Origin: Xiashengella succiniciproducens
GTDB lineage: Bacteria; Bacteroidota; Bacteroidia; Bacteroidales; Marinilabiliaceae
Assembly (NCBI RefSeq): GCF_023674465.1
Contig: NZ_CP098400.1
Span: forward strand, 2,756,801-2,820,800
Direction: 5' to 3'
DNA length: 64,000 nucleotides
Made by a program: the position numbers and the translations under genes. This document shows, piece after piece, positions 7,563-16,570 of the stretch. The notes under the pieces were generated by a model. It worked only from the letters and a program-made list of their open reading frames with translations, ran no database searches and was not told where the DNA came from. The first letter of the stretch is position 1. Each line of letters starts with the position of its first letter.

Positions 7563-8570
7563 TCATTCTATGACCAGGGACTTAAACCCTTCAGTCATAT
7601 ACAATCCATATTCATCTTCATCAGAATGGAAGATAAAACAGGCTTCCACTCCCTTAATACCTTCAACAAACTCACGAGCTCTGTTAAGACCCATGACCAT
7701 GCAAGCAGTAGCATAGGCATCTGCCGTCATACAATCCTGAGCAATTATTGATACACTAAGTAAAGAATGATCAACCGGGAAGCCGGTTTTTGGATCTATA
7801 ATATGCGCAAATTTCTTCCCGTCCTGAATATAGAAGTTACGGTAATTACCACTTGTTGCAATTGCCAAACCTGAGAATGAGATCACCATCTGCAAATCCC
7901 TTGACTCAGTAGGAAGACCATCAATTGGTTTGTCTATACCTACACGCCAAGGCTCAGAGCGACGATTTACCCCCATTGATCTCATCTCGCCACCTATCTC
8001 TACAAGGTAGTTTTCAACACCCTTCGACTCAAAGAACTCTGCAACAACATCCACAGCATAGCCTTTTGCAATGGCGCTGGCATCAAGCATTATCTCAGGT
8101 CTTTCCTTTACGATCACACCATCCTGCAATCTCAACTTGTCCATTCCCACAAGCAGCATAAGACTGTCTATAAGTTGGGCACTTACACTGTCCTTGTTAC
8201 TGAAACCAAAGCCCCATGCATTAACAAGAGGAGCAACTGTCATATCAAAAGCACCATCAGTCTGCCTGTAAATCCTTATTCCCGTATTGAATACCTTCAG
8301 GAAGAAACTATCGGGTACAACCCCAGTATCATTTCGGTTAATTCGGCTAATAACCGAACCAGTGTCAAAGGTTGACAAGGAACTGTTAAAGGAAGCCAAT
8401 AGCTCACGGACTTCCTGATGATAATCAATCGGGCTTTGGTATATAAGGCTATAGGTAGTACCAAAGACAGATCCCAGATTATCCCTATAAACAGTTTTGG
8501 GTGCACAAGCACCCAAAACCGAAATCACTAGTATTGTAAATCCGAAGAGTAATCTTCTCATCGTCTTCAA
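7563..8570 (-). CDS. apbE: FAD:protein FMN transferase (flavin-attaching lipoprotein)
   Basis: A 335-residue ApbE-family enzyme. It transfers FMN from FAD to Thr/Ser residues of exported flavoproteins, here expected to be NqrB and NqrC. The N-terminus has a signal peptide with lipobox VLGAC (Cys21), so it would sit in the periplasm as a lipoprotein. Family motifs are present: FGTTYSLIYQ, DASAIAKGYAVDVV, EIGGEMRSMG, AHIIDPKTGFPV and the metal-binding region CMTADAYATA near residue 290. The ATG of residue 4 is an alternative start. It follows nqrF by 6 bases, as the last gene of the nqr operon. A perfect 11-base hairpin lies in its signal-peptide codons (8494-8519). Confidence 0.95.
   Translation of the reverse strand: MKTMRRLLFGFTILVISVLGACAPKTVYRDNLGSVFGTTYSLIYQSPIDYHQEVRELLASFNSSLSTFDTGSVISRINRNDTGVVPDSFFLKVFNTGIRIYRQTDGAFDMTVAPLVNAWGFGFSNKDSVSAQLIDSLMLLVGMDKLRLQDGVIVKERPEIMLDASAIAKGYAVDVVAEFFESKGVENYLVEIGGEMRSMGVNRRSEPWRVGIDKPIDGLPTESRDLQMVISFSGLAIATSGNYRNFYIQDGKKFAHIIDPKTGFPVDHSLLSVSIIAQDCMTADAYATACMVMGLNRAREFVEGIKGVEACFIFHSDEDEYGLYMTEGFKSLVIE
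8494..8519. other. Perfect 11-base hairpin in the signal-peptide codons of apbE
   Basis: GTTTTGGGTGC (8494-8504), loop of four bases, GCACCCAAAAC (8509-8519). On the coding (minus) strand it lies about 52-77 bases after the apbE start. Confidence 0.6.
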
Positions 8571-8576
8571 TAATCT

Positions 8577-9842
8577 TTAAGAACCAAAATCGTCATATGC
8601 AATCATTTCCTTGGATACACCAAGATCATAAAGCATCTTGTTGACAGCTTCGTTCATCATTGGTGGTCCGCAGAGATAGTATTCGATTTCTTCAGGTTCA
8701 GGATGCTTAGACAGATAATTATCATAGATAACCTTATGGATAAATCCGACAGGACCTGTCCAGTTGTCTTCGGGCTGTGGTTCAGAAAGTCCGATAGTAA
8801 ACTTAAAGTTGGGGAATTCCCTTTCGATAGCCCTGAAATCCTCTTCGTAGAATATTTCCTTTACTGAACGTGCACCATACCAGAAAGTAACCTTACGACC
8901 AGTCTTAAGAGTATGGAACAGGTGGAACAGGTGAGAACGCATAGGAGCCATACCTGCACCACCACCGATAAACATCATTTCGCGATCAGTTTCCTTGAGG
9001 AAGAATTCACCGTAAGGACCTGAGATAGTCACCTTGTCACCCGGTTTGCGTGAGAAAATATATGATGAACATATACCGGGGTTAACCTTCATAAAGCCAC
9101 CATTTACCCTGTCAAACGGAGGAGTAGCTATACGAATGTTTAGCATAATGATATTGCCTTCTGCAGGGTGGTTAGCCATAGAGTAGGCACGATAGGTTGC
9201 CTCAGGATTCTTCATCTTAAGATCAAACATCTTGAACTTTTCCCAATCGGGTCTAAACTTTTCGTCGATATCCATGTCCTTGAAATCAACTTCAATCTTG
9301 GGTACATCGATCTGGATATAACCTCCTGACTTGAAGTCAAGTTTTTCACCTTCTGGCAACTTAACAACAAACTCTTTGATATAGGTAGCAACATTTCTGT
9401 TTGACACCACAGTACATTCCCATTTCTTGATTCCCAGGACTTCGTGAGGGACCTCCATATTGATATTATCCCTTACCTTAACCTGACAGGCAAGCCTCCA
9501 GTTCTCAGCCTGTTCCTTACGTGTAAAGAAACCAGTCTCGGTTGGGAGTATTGAGCCTGCACCTTCAGGAACACGGCAGCGACACATCGAACATGTACCA
9601 CCTCCACCACATGCTGAAGGAAGGAAGATCTTATTGTTACCAAGTGCAGAAAGAAGACTTTGACCGGGATCCACTTCTAGAATTTTCTCCCCGTCATTAA
9701 TGTTGATTTTCACTTTACCCTGTGGGGTAAGTTTGGCCTTTATATACAAAAGTAGCACCACAAGCAGTATTATTACTGCAAAGAAGGCAATTACAGAGGC
9801 AATTATCACCGAAGTCTGTATTGCTAATAAAAATAGATCCAT
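8577..9842 (-). CDS. nqrF: Na+-NQR subunit F (NADH dehydrogenase, 2Fe-2S and FAD)
   Basis: A 421-residue subunit that takes electrons from NADH into the complex. It has one N-terminal membrane helix (about 10-34), a ferredoxin domain with cluster ligands Cys78, Cys84, Cys87 and Cys119, an FAD-binding domain (RAYSMANHP) and an NADH-binding domain starting MFIGGGAGMAPMRSH. The C-terminus YDDFGS is typical of NqrF. Length is close to the usual 405-410, with a small insertion in the FAD domain. It is sixth in the nqr operon, 25 bases after nqrE. Confidence 0.97.
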   Translation of the reverse strand: MDLFLLAIQTSVIIASVIAFFAVIILLVVLLLYIKAKLTPQGKVKININDGEKILEVDPGQSLLSALGNNKIFLPSACGGGGTCSMCRCRVPEGAGSILPTETGFFTRKEQAENWRLACQVKVRDNINMEVPHEVLGIKKWECTVVSNRNVATYIKEFVVKLPEGEKLDFKSGGYIQIDVPKIEVDFKDMDIDEKFRPDWEKFKMFDLKMKNPEATYRAYSMANHPAEGNIIMLNIRIATPPFDRVNGGFMKVNPGICSSYIFSRKPGDKVTISGPYGEFFLKETDREMMFIGGGAGMAPMRSHLFHLFHTLKTGRKVTFWYGARSVKEIFYEEDFRAIEREFPNFKFTIGLSEPQPEDNWTGPVGFIHKVIYDNYLSKHPEPEEIEYYLCGPPMMNEAVNKMLYDLGVSKEMIAYDDFGS

Positions 9843-9867
9843 TATCGTTCTGTTTATCTGATTCTGA

Positions 9868-10488
9868 CTACAACTGAATACCCATAAAGCTCATAAATGA
9901 GATAGCCATCAAACCGGTAACAATAAATGTAATACCGAGACCTCTCAGAGGAGCAGGAACATTGGAATACTGTAGTTTTTCACGTATCGCAGCAATACCT
10001 ACTATAGCCAGCAACCAACCAATGCCTGAACCTAGACCAAAAACGGTAGCTTCGCCAATTGTAGCATAAGCTCTTTCCTGCATAAACAAGGATCCACCCA
10101 TAATCGCACAGTTTACTGCAATCAAAGGAAGGAAGATACCAAGAGAGTTGTATAATGCCGGAGCAAACTTTTCAACAACCATTTCAGTAATCTGAACCAT
10201 TGCAGCAATAACCGCAATAAACATTATGAAACTAAGGAAGCTGAGGTCGATATCAGCAAATCCTTCACCCAGCCAGGATAATGATCCGGCCGACAATACA
10301 TAGTTCTGCAGCAGCCAGTTAATGGGTACTGTAACTGTAAGTACGAATACCACAGCTATACCCAGGCCCAACGAAGTCTTGACTGTCTTTGATACCGCCA
10401 GATATGAACACATACCAAGGAAGTATGCAAATATCATATTGTCGATAAAGATAGACTTGACGAATATATTCAGTAAATTTTCCATCAC
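9868..10488 (-). CDS. nqrE: Na+-NQR subunit E
   Basis: A 206-residue integral membrane subunit with six hydrophobic segments, of normal NqrE/RnfA length. Conserved parts are [19 protein letters not shown] near the N-terminus and [18 protein letters not shown] in the middle; each contains a Cys that, with Cys of NqrD, binds an iron centre inside the membrane in the known complex. This is also the iron site that NqrM is thought to help build. Located between nqrD and nqrF. Confidence 0.97.
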   Translation of the reverse strand: MMENLLNIFVKSIFIDNMIFAYFLGMCSYLAVSKTVKTSLGLGIAVVFVLTVTVPINWLLQNYVLSAGSLSWLGEGFADIDLSFLSFIMFIAVIAAMVQITEMVVEKFAPALYNSLGIFLPLIAVNCAIMGGSLFMQERAYATIGEATVFGLGSGIGWLLAIVGIAAIREKLQYSNVPAPLRGLGITFIVTGLMAISFMSFMGIQL

Positions 10489-10511
10489 ATTAAGCTTTTA
10501 ATACTGTCAAT

Positions 10512-11171
10512 CTATGACTCGATTAGTTCCTTATTGCGGGCTCTCTGTACCCAAATGATCAGTCCAACAACTATAAGTGCCATTGGAGGCAGGATCATCA
10601 ACCCGTTATTTACATATCCCAATTCGTAGAAAGCTTGTGGAATAATCCTTTTAGCTCCAAAGACAGGTAGTGTTAAAATACCTGTACCAAGGATCTCACG
10701 TACAAATGCAACGATAATAAGGATAATACCATAGCCGGCACCATTACCAATTCCGTCAAGGAAGGAGGGCCAAGGTTTGTTGCCCATTGCAAAGGCTTCC
10801 AAACGACCCATCACAATACAGTTGGTAATAATTAGTCCGACGAAAACCGAAAGCTGTTTACTTACTTCATAGGCAAATGCTTTCAGAATCTGGTCAACAA
10901 TAATAACCAGTGCTGCAACTACAACCAGCTGAACAATGATCCTTATTCGTGAAGGGATACTATTACGTATAAGAGAAATAACAAGGTTAGAAAATCCAAC
11001 AACGAAAATTACTGATACCGCCATTACTATAGCAGGTTCAAGTTTAGCTGTTACGGCAAGTGCGGAGCAGATACCAAGCACCTGAACCGTAACTGGGTTT
11101 TGCAATCCCAAAGGTCCTGTAAGCAGCTTCAGGTTCTTTGAGGAAAATAAGGGCTCTTTTTCACTACTCAT
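10512..11171 (-). CDS. nqrD: Na+-NQR subunit D
   Basis: An integral membrane subunit of 219 residues from the ATG at 11171, whose reading [10 protein letters not shown] matches the usual cytoplasmic N-terminus; a start at 11186 would add five residues. It has six hydrophobic segments and the conserved [20 protein letters not shown] region with the iron-binding Cys, paired with the similar region in NqrE. It overlaps the end of nqrC by 8 bases, so translation is coupled. Confidence 0.95.
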   Translation of the reverse strand: MSSEKEPLFSSKNLKLLTGPLGLQNPVTVQVLGICSALAVTAKLEPAIVMAVSVIFVVGFSNLVISLIRNSIPSRIRIIVQLVVVAALVIIVDQILKAFAYEVSKQLSVFVGLIITNCIVMGRLEAFAMGNKPWPSFLDGIGNGAGYGIILIIVAFVREILGTGILTLPVFGAKRIIPQAFYELGYVNNGLMILPPMALIVVGLIIWVQRARNKELIES

Positions 11172-11877
11172 GGCTCTTCCTTTCAATATTTTTTAGAAAA
11201 TTCTCATATCCTTTAAAGTAATCAGCCAGCATCTTTTCAAGACCTTTGCTGGTAATGGTTCCTCCGGAGATTCCGTCAACCTCATGTGTATTTGCTGGAT
11301 CTGCAGAACCTTTAACAACAGATATTCCCTCTAGTACACCATTCTCAAATATCTGCTTACCGGGAAACTGAGACTGAAATTTTTCACTTTCAATTTCAGC
11401 ACCCAAACCGGGAGTTTCTCCCTTGTGGGAATACACAGCTCCGTACAGGGTATTGCCATCAGAATTGATAGAAACATAACCCCAGATTGGTCCCCACAGA
11501 CCGGCACCTCTAACTTCAAGTATGTATTTTACGTCTCCATTGTCAAGGTGGGCTTCAAAAACAGGATATAGACGATCTTCAATAGGTTTGCGAATCTCCT
11601 CGGCCAAATTAACACCCAAGGCTTGACCGCTTACTTTCTCCCCCTTGAAATTTACAACGTAGTTATTCTCGCCAATAAGCTTATCAAACAGTTGCTCAGC
11701 ATTGCTTGCATCTGATTCAATATTTATAGACTGAAGAATACTGGTTTTCTTTGCTACAAGCTCATTCCTGTCCTGAATAGGCTTCAGTCCGGTAGCTATA
11801 AAGGCAAGTAATGCCGCTACAACAATGACAAGTATGGAAGCGTAAATAATTATATAGCTATTTCCTTCTTTATTCAT
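11164..11877 (-). CDS. nqrC: Na+-NQR subunit C (covalent FMN protein)
   Basis: A 237-residue subunit with one N-terminal membrane helix (about 8-30) and a periplasmic FMN-binding domain. The flavin attachment motif is [10 protein letters not shown], and Thr207 is the predicted residue joined to FMN through a phosphoester by ApbE. Usual motif is SGAT; here the third position is Gly, which occurs in the family. [12 protein letters not shown] and [13 protein letters not shown] are other family marks. Third in the operon. Confidence 0.96.
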   Translation of the reverse strand: MNKEGNSYIIIYASILVIVVAALLAFIATGLKPIQDRNELVAKKTSILQSINIESDASNAEQLFDKLIGENNYVVNFKGEKVSGQALGVNLAEEIRKPIEDRLYPVFEAHLDNGDVKYILEVRGAGLWGPIWGYVSINSDGNTLYGAVYSHKGETPGLGAEIESEKFQSQFPGKQIFENGVLEGISVVKGSADPANTHEVDGISGGTITSKGLEKMLADYFKGYENFLKNIERKSHE

Positions 11878-11895
11878 GGTCTTATTCTTTAAGTC

Positions 11896-13059
11896 TTATG
11901 CTTTTACTACTCCACGCTTCATTCTCCGCTTGATATTTGCTTCAACTACATAGTAGTCAATCAGCGGTGCAAATGTGTTCATCAACAATATCGCAAGCAT
12001 CATACCCTCGGGATATGCAGGGTTGACAACACGGATAAGTATAGCAAGAACACCTATCAGGAAGCCGTAGATCCACTTACCTGTCTCTGTACGAGTTGCT
12101 GATACAGGATCTGTTGCCATAAACACAGCACCAAAAGCAAAACCGCCAAGGCAGAGATGCTGAATTGCCGGAATATGCATCAATTCATTTGCGCTTTGAG
12201 CACCAAGCTCATTTAAGGTAAGTCCCATAAGGAAACCACCGGCAACAACAGAAAGAATAATCTTCCAGCTGCCAACACCTGTGATAATCAGAATCAGCGC
12301 TCCTATCAGTATTGCAAGTGTTGAAGTTTCACCAATAGAACCAGGTATGGTTCCTATAAAGCTCTCAAGAAGAGAATAACCTACAGTACCTCCTGTTGCT
12401 GCGACACCAAGAGCAGTAGCTCCTGTTGTGGCATCAACGCCAGGCATTTCAGCAATGCCTGAGATCCATACCATACTTCCTGACATTTGTGCAGGATATG
12501 CAAAGAACAGGAAGGCACGTGCAAGCAGTGCAGGGTTCCAGATATTCATACCAGTTCCACCAAATACTTCCTTACCCAGAATAACTGCAAATGCAGTAGC
12601 AACTGAAACCATCCAAAGAGGAATCTCAACCGGCAGGATAAGTGGAATAAGAATACCTGATACAAGGAAGCCTTCATTAACCTCATGACCACGGATCTGT
12701 GCGGCAGCAAACTCAATTCCAAGACCTGTGGCATAGGAAACTACTACTATAGGTAATACTTTTATCAAACCGTGAATCACATTCTGCCAGAAGCTTGAAT
12801 CCTCTCCAAGAATAGCAAAGTGCTGATATCCGGTATTCCAGATACCAAACAGGAAAGCAGGCAGTACAGCGAGTATTACTACACTCATAGTACGCTTAAG
12901 ATCCATAGCATCACGCACATGAACCCCGCTCTTACTGGTGGTATTGGGTACAAATAAAAAGGTCTCAAACGCATCAAAAGTAGAATGAAGCCATGCAAAG
13001 CGGCCACCCTTCGAAAATTGAGGTTTGATATTATCCAAAAATTTTCTTAAACCCTTCAT
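11896..13059 (-). CDS. nqrB: Na+-NQR subunit B (covalent FMN, membrane)
   Basis: A 387-residue integral membrane subunit with about ten hydrophobic segments. It holds the second covalent FMN; the attachment motif DATTGATAL puts the flavin on Thr215. NqrB also provides the ubiquinone site and part of the sodium path in the known complex. FGGTGMNIWNPALLARAFLF and DPVSATRTETGKWIYG are characteristic segments. Starts 18 bases after nqrA. Confidence 0.97.
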   Translation of the reverse strand: MKGLRKFLDNIKPQFSKGGRFAWLHSTFDAFETFLFVPNTTSKSGVHVRDAMDLKRTMSVVILAVLPAFLFGIWNTGYQHFAILGEDSSFWQNVIHGLIKVLPIVVVSYATGLGIEFAAAQIRGHEVNEGFLVSGILIPLILPVEIPLWMVSVATAFAVILGKEVFGGTGMNIWNPALLARAFLFFAYPAQMSGSMVWISGIAEMPGVDATTGATALGVAATGGTVGYSLLESFIGTIPGSIGETSTLAILIGALILIITGVGSWKIILSVVAGGFLMGLTLNELGAQSANELMHIPAIQHLCLGGFAFGAVFMATDPVSATRTETGKWIYGFLIGVLAILIRVVNPAYPEGMMLAILLMNTFAPLIDYYVVEANIKRRMKRGVVKA

Positions 13060-13077
13060 TGGTAATTATTTTGAAAA

Positions 13078-14427
13078 TTAGTTGCCCAGTTCTTTTATCA
13101 TAACTTCAATGCCTTCACGCAGGATTTTCTGAAGCTCCAGTTTTGAGACATCAACAAACTCACACAAGGCAATGTCTTCCTCAACTACCTCAAAGATACC
13201 CAGTTGCTCCATCTTGTCAACATTGTTGGCAAGAATGGCCTTAATCAGTTGCTCAGGAAGGATATCCATAGGCATTACTTTATCATAGGCCCCTGAAACC
13301 ACTATTGCACGAAGTCCACCATTCAGGTTGGCATTCAACCTATACTGCTTCTTCTTGCACAACCAGCTAAAGAAGGTGCGTGAAACGCTGAACTTGCCAA
13401 AGCCCGGAGCAGCCCATCCCATAAATTCATAATCATCACCTTCAGGTATTACTGTAACCTGTGTGTTATAAAATGCAAGATAACCGTCAGCAGCTATATG
13501 GGTTCCAGTCAATACATTTCCTGAAATAATTCTCAGACTGCCTTCGTTGAGATTTCCCTTAAGGAGTTCGCCAACTGCAGCACCTAAACGATAACGGTAG
13601 TAAACCGGCTTTTTAACTTCTGACCCACACAAAGCTACTACTCTCGAGAAGTCATGCTTGCCATGCAGGAAGATACCTCCTATTGATACTATGTCCTGAG
13701 GATTGATAACCCAAACTTTTTCTCCCTTATTGATAGGGGATACGTGGTTAATCTGAACTCCTACATTTCCTGCTGGGTGTGGTCCGGCAAACCTGTGAAT
13801 CTTAACTCCCTGAAGACTGTTGAACAACTTGGAAGCTGAATCTGCACTAATACCAATATGAACCTCAGGAGCAAGCTTCTTTAATGCCTCAATACCTGCC
13901 TTGAACGCATCTTCTTGTCCGGAAAGAACAAATTCCACATCTGGAGCCAGAGGTGCGGTATCAAATCCCGAAATAAATACAGCCTTAGGACTATCGGCAG
14001 GATTAGCTATAATGTCATAAGGACGCTGACGTAGATATGGCCATGCACCTGAATTCAGAAGAATTTCAATAATCGACTCCCGACTAAGAGAAGCAGGGTC
14101 ACCTGCTTTGATTTCAAGGTATTCATCCTTGTGATCATTTTCGATCACAACCTCAAGAATCTTGCGGCGTTCACCCCTTATAATTGCTTTCAATGTTCCG
14201 CTAACAGGCGAAACAAACTTTACTTCAGGATGACTTTTGTCGAAAAAAAGCACAGTACCTATTTTGACCGGATCACCCTCCGCAACGACCATCTTTGGTG
14301 TAACACCATGAAAGTCAGTAGGCTTAATGGCAAACAGACCTGGCAACTGGGCCTGTCCGAAAACCTTTTCGGCCTTTCCCAATAGTGGTATGTTAAGCCC
14401 TTTCTTTATTTTTATCACCTCAGACAT
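13078..14427 (-). CDS. nqrA: Na+-NQR subunit A
   Basis: A 449-residue cytoplasmic subunit without membrane segments. It begins KIKKGLNIPLLGKAEK, continues with a lipoyl/biotinyl-like hammerhead (KFVSPVSGTLKAIIRGERRKIL, about 72-93) and RnfC-like quinone-associated domain, and ends in a helical C-terminal part. It is first in the operon, 86 bases from the divergent T9SS Plug gene, with a promoter just upstream. The order nqrABCDEF-apbE is the usual one. Confidence 0.97.
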   Translation of the reverse strand: MSEVIKIKKGLNIPLLGKAEKVFGQAQLPGLFAIKPTDFHGVTPKMVVAEGDPVKIGTVLFFDKSHPEVKFVSPVSGTLKAIIRGERRKILEVVIENDHKDEYLEIKAGDPASLSRESIIEILLNSGAWPYLRQRPYDIIANPADSPKAVFISGFDTAPLAPDVEFVLSGQEDAFKAGIEALKKLAPEVHIGISADSASKLFNSLQGVKIHRFAGPHPAGNVGVQINHVSPINKGEKVWVINPQDIVSIGGIFLHGKHDFSRVVALCGSEVKKPVYYRYRLGAAVGELLKGNLNEGSLRIISGNVLTGTHIAADGYLAFYNTQVTVIPEGDDYEFMGWAAPGFGKFSVSRTFFSWLCKKKQYRLNANLNGGLRAIVVSGAYDKVMPMDILPEQLIKAILANNVDKMEQLGIFEVVEEDIALCEFVDVSKLELQKILREGIEVMIKELGN

Positions 14428-14453
14428 ACTTGATTTTTGTTTATAATTTGCCC

Positions 14454-14484
14454 CAAAAATACATAAAGATTAGTAGTTTGCAAT
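14454..14484 (-). promoter_or_regulatory. Promoter of the nqrABCDEF-apbE operon
   Basis: On the minus strand: ATTG (14484-14481), 19-base spacer and TATTTTTG (14461-14454), a full match to TAnnTTTG. It predicts a leader of about 20 bases before the nqrA ATG. Confidence 0.5.
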
Positions 14485-14512
14485 ATTTATTTCGGGGATA
14501 AAACCATTCATT

Positions 14513-15868
14513 ATGAGCACGAAAAATTCATACATCTTTGTCCTTAATAAAGCTAATTACCTAATTAAGAACAAATACGGATTTTTTTCTTTAAAATATT
14601 TAGTGACGCTCTGCTCGCTTTTTACAATATTTAACCAAATTGATGCTCAAAATAGTCTCAAGGATTATGTTTCTCCTGCCTTAAAAACGGTTCAGCTTCA
14701 CCGTAACGATTGGCCTCTCTCCTATCCAATAATCCGTCTGGGGAGTGATCAAACGCTTGTACTGTCATTTGATGAACCCGGAAGTCAAATCAAAGACTAC
14801 TACTACACCATTGTGCACTGCGATGCACAATGGAATCCATCCCCATTGATGCCGACTGATTACATCCAGGGTGTTCCCGTTAACCCAATAACTGACTACT
14901 CATACTCTTTTAATACTACAATGGATTATGTACATTACCAACTGAGCTTCCCCAACCTTTCAATTAGACCTCTGATTTCCGGAAACTATGTCCTCGAAGT
15001 TTTTGAAGGTCCTACAGGTGGAAAGACAGTCCTCCGTAAACGATTCTATGTAAATGAACCTCTTGTAAAGATTGAATCCTATGTCCGCAACAGACAAAGT
15101 TCGGCAACCGAACCTGATTATCAGGAGATAAACTTTGAAATCATCCATAAGGGACTGTCGATAAACAATCCCGTGGAAGAAGTAACGGTAACAGTAATGC
15201 AGAATGGCCGCACTGACAATGTAATTAGTGGTCTTCGCCCCCGTTTCTTCGGGGGCGACAGGATGGACTTCAACTTTATACGGGAGACTGAGATGGAAGC
15301 CGGTAACGAATTTCGCTATCTGGATATTCGTTCTTTTCGCTTCTATACTGACAGGATTGAAGAAATAGTATTCGAAGACCCATTTTACCATGTAAGTGTG
15401 GTACCCGAACGTCCTCGATTCCCTTCAAGTTATCAGTATCGTCAGGATCTCAACGGACGTTACTATATCGAAGCAGATACAAGAGAGAATCCTGATACCG
15501 AAGGGGATTATGCTTTTGTACATTTCAGGCTATTTTGCGACATACCTTTTATATCAAAACGGATCTATATTAACGGAGCTTTGACAAACTGGCTTCTCGA
15601 CAGTTCCTCTGAAATGGAATATGACCCAGTGATAAATGCATACCGAACTACCCTGATGCTTAAGCAAGGTTACTATAATTACCAGTATGTAATGGTTGAA
15701 AGAGGGGAAACCCAGGGGGAAGTTTTCCAGCTTGAAAACAGTTACTATGAGACAGAAAACGACTATCTAATACTTGTGTACTACAGGAAGCAGGGAGAAA
15801 GAACTCACAGACTTATTGGTGCCGAGGTGATAAATTCGGCAAGGAGCTTGCAAGGCTCAGGTAAATAA
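14513..15868 (+). CDS. Type IX secretion system Plug protein (DUF5103)
   Basis: A 451-residue protein of the DUF5103 family, now known as the T9SS Plug. In Flavobacterium johnsoniae Plug sits in the periplasm and closes the SprA outer-membrane translocon when it carries no cargo. Marks seen: a hydrophobic segment ending near IDAQ (about 24-45), which can act as an unusually delayed signal sequence; YYYTIVHCDAQWNPSPL, PTDYIQG, and a C-terminal beta-sandwich ending in YYRKQGERTHRLIG. The N-terminal 20 residues before the hydrophobic segment are polar; a later start at a downstream Met cannot be excluded. It is divergent from nqrA. A GC-rich 9-base hairpin lies inside the gene (15235-15258). Confidence 0.85.
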   Translation: MSTKNSYIFVLNKANYLIKNKYGFFSLKYLVTLCSLFTIFNQIDAQNSLKDYVSPALKTVQLHRNDWPLSYPIIRLGSDQTLVLSFDEPGSQIKDYYYTIVHCDAQWNPSPLMPTDYIQGVPVNPITDYSYSFNTTMDYVHYQLSFPNLSIRPLISGNYVLEVFEGPTGGKTVLRKRFYVNEPLVKIESYVRNRQSSATEPDYQEINFEIIHKGLSINNPVEEVTVTVMQNGRTDNVISGLRPRFFGGDRMDFNFIRETEMEAGNEFRYLDIRSFRFYTDRIEEIVFEDPFYHVSVVPERPRFPSSYQYRQDLNGRYYIEADTRENPDTEGDYAFVHFRLFCDIPFISKRIYINGALTNWLLDSSSEMEYDPVINAYRTTLMLKQGYYNYQYVMVERGETQGEVFQLENSYYETENDYLILVYYRKQGERTHRLIGAEVINSARSLQGSGK

Positions 15869-15932
15869 TACTTACTTTTGCGTCAGGTAGGTAGTGAAGT
15901 CGTCAGCCTGCCGATACCTAAGAACTGTTACC

Positions 15933-16238
15933 ATGAACTGGACAGACAAATTAAAGCTCGTAATCCCCCTGCTTCGCAACAAGTTTGTGCTAACAGGGCT
16001 TATATTTATTGTCTGGATGTTGTTCTTTGACCAGAACAACCTGATCGACAGGTTTTCTCTTGCGGCTAGAATCAAGGATTTGGAGAAGCAGAAAGAACAT
16101 TACCAGCAGCAGATTCTCGAAAACCGGACTAAGATGGAGGAGTTACGTAGCAATCATGAAAACCTTGAGAAATTTGCCCGTGAGGAATACCTGATGAAAA
16201 AAGACGACGAAGAATTATTTATTATTATTGAAGACTAG
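15933..16238 (+). CDS. FtsB/DivIC-like cell-division protein
   Basis: A small bitopic membrane protein of about 101 residues from the ATG at 15933 (MNWTDKLKL); the frame is open from 15894. It has a short cytoplasmic part, one membrane helix (about 18-36, FVLTGLIFIVWMLFF), and a coiled coil (about 45-85), followed by EKFAREEYLMKKDDEELFII, the typical end of the septum formation initiator family. It would join the FtsL-FtsQ part of the divisome. It starts 64 bases after the Plug gene and 8 bases before the next gene. Confidence 0.85.
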   Translation: MNWTDKLKLVIPLLRNKFVLTGLIFIVWMLFFDQNNLIDRFSLAARIKDLEKQKEHYQQQILENRTKMEELRSNHENLEKFAREEYLMKKDDEELFIIIED

Positions 16239-16246
16239 AATCCCTG

Positions 16247-16570
16247 ATGAAAACTGACAGGTTGTTTTCTATTCTATATACTGCCGGAATGGTTCTCGTA
16301 TTGGCCGGTGTAATAATACATCTTTCCGATATATCCTACGCATATCTGTTAGTGGCAATAGGTCTTCTGCCTGTAATAGGAATCAGGATTTACAATCTAT
16401 CAAAGAGTAGTTCTGCCGACCATCGTAAGCATATGATACACGTTATGAGTTCGCTTGCCCTCGCTGCTGCATGTGTATCAATCTATTACGACACAACACA
16501 CTGGGTAGTATTCATATTAATCTTCGTGGTGCTTGACCTTTACATCAGCTTCAGAGGACTCAAGGGATAA
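16247..16570 (+). CDS. Uncharacterised four-helix membrane protein
   Basis: A 107-residue protein that I cannot assign. Four hydrophobic stretches are visible (about 8-25, 29-47, 62-80 and 85-102) with a His/Lys-containing loop (DHRKHMIH) between the second and third. It begins 8 bases after the FtsB-like gene, so it is probably in that operon. Its last 11 bases overlap the end of the convergent glycosyltransferase gene. Confidence 0.65.
   Translation: MKTDRLFSILYTAGMVLVLAGVIIHLSDISYAYLLVAIGLLPVIGIRIYNLSKSSSADHRKHMIHVMSSLALAAACVSIYYDTTHWVVFILIFVVLDLYISFRGLKG

Noticed and set aside
15235-15258. Perfect 9-base GC-rich hairpin inside the Plug gene
   Set aside because: It lacks a U-run and lies in well-conserved coding sequence; no sign of a transcript end. 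Could be chance.
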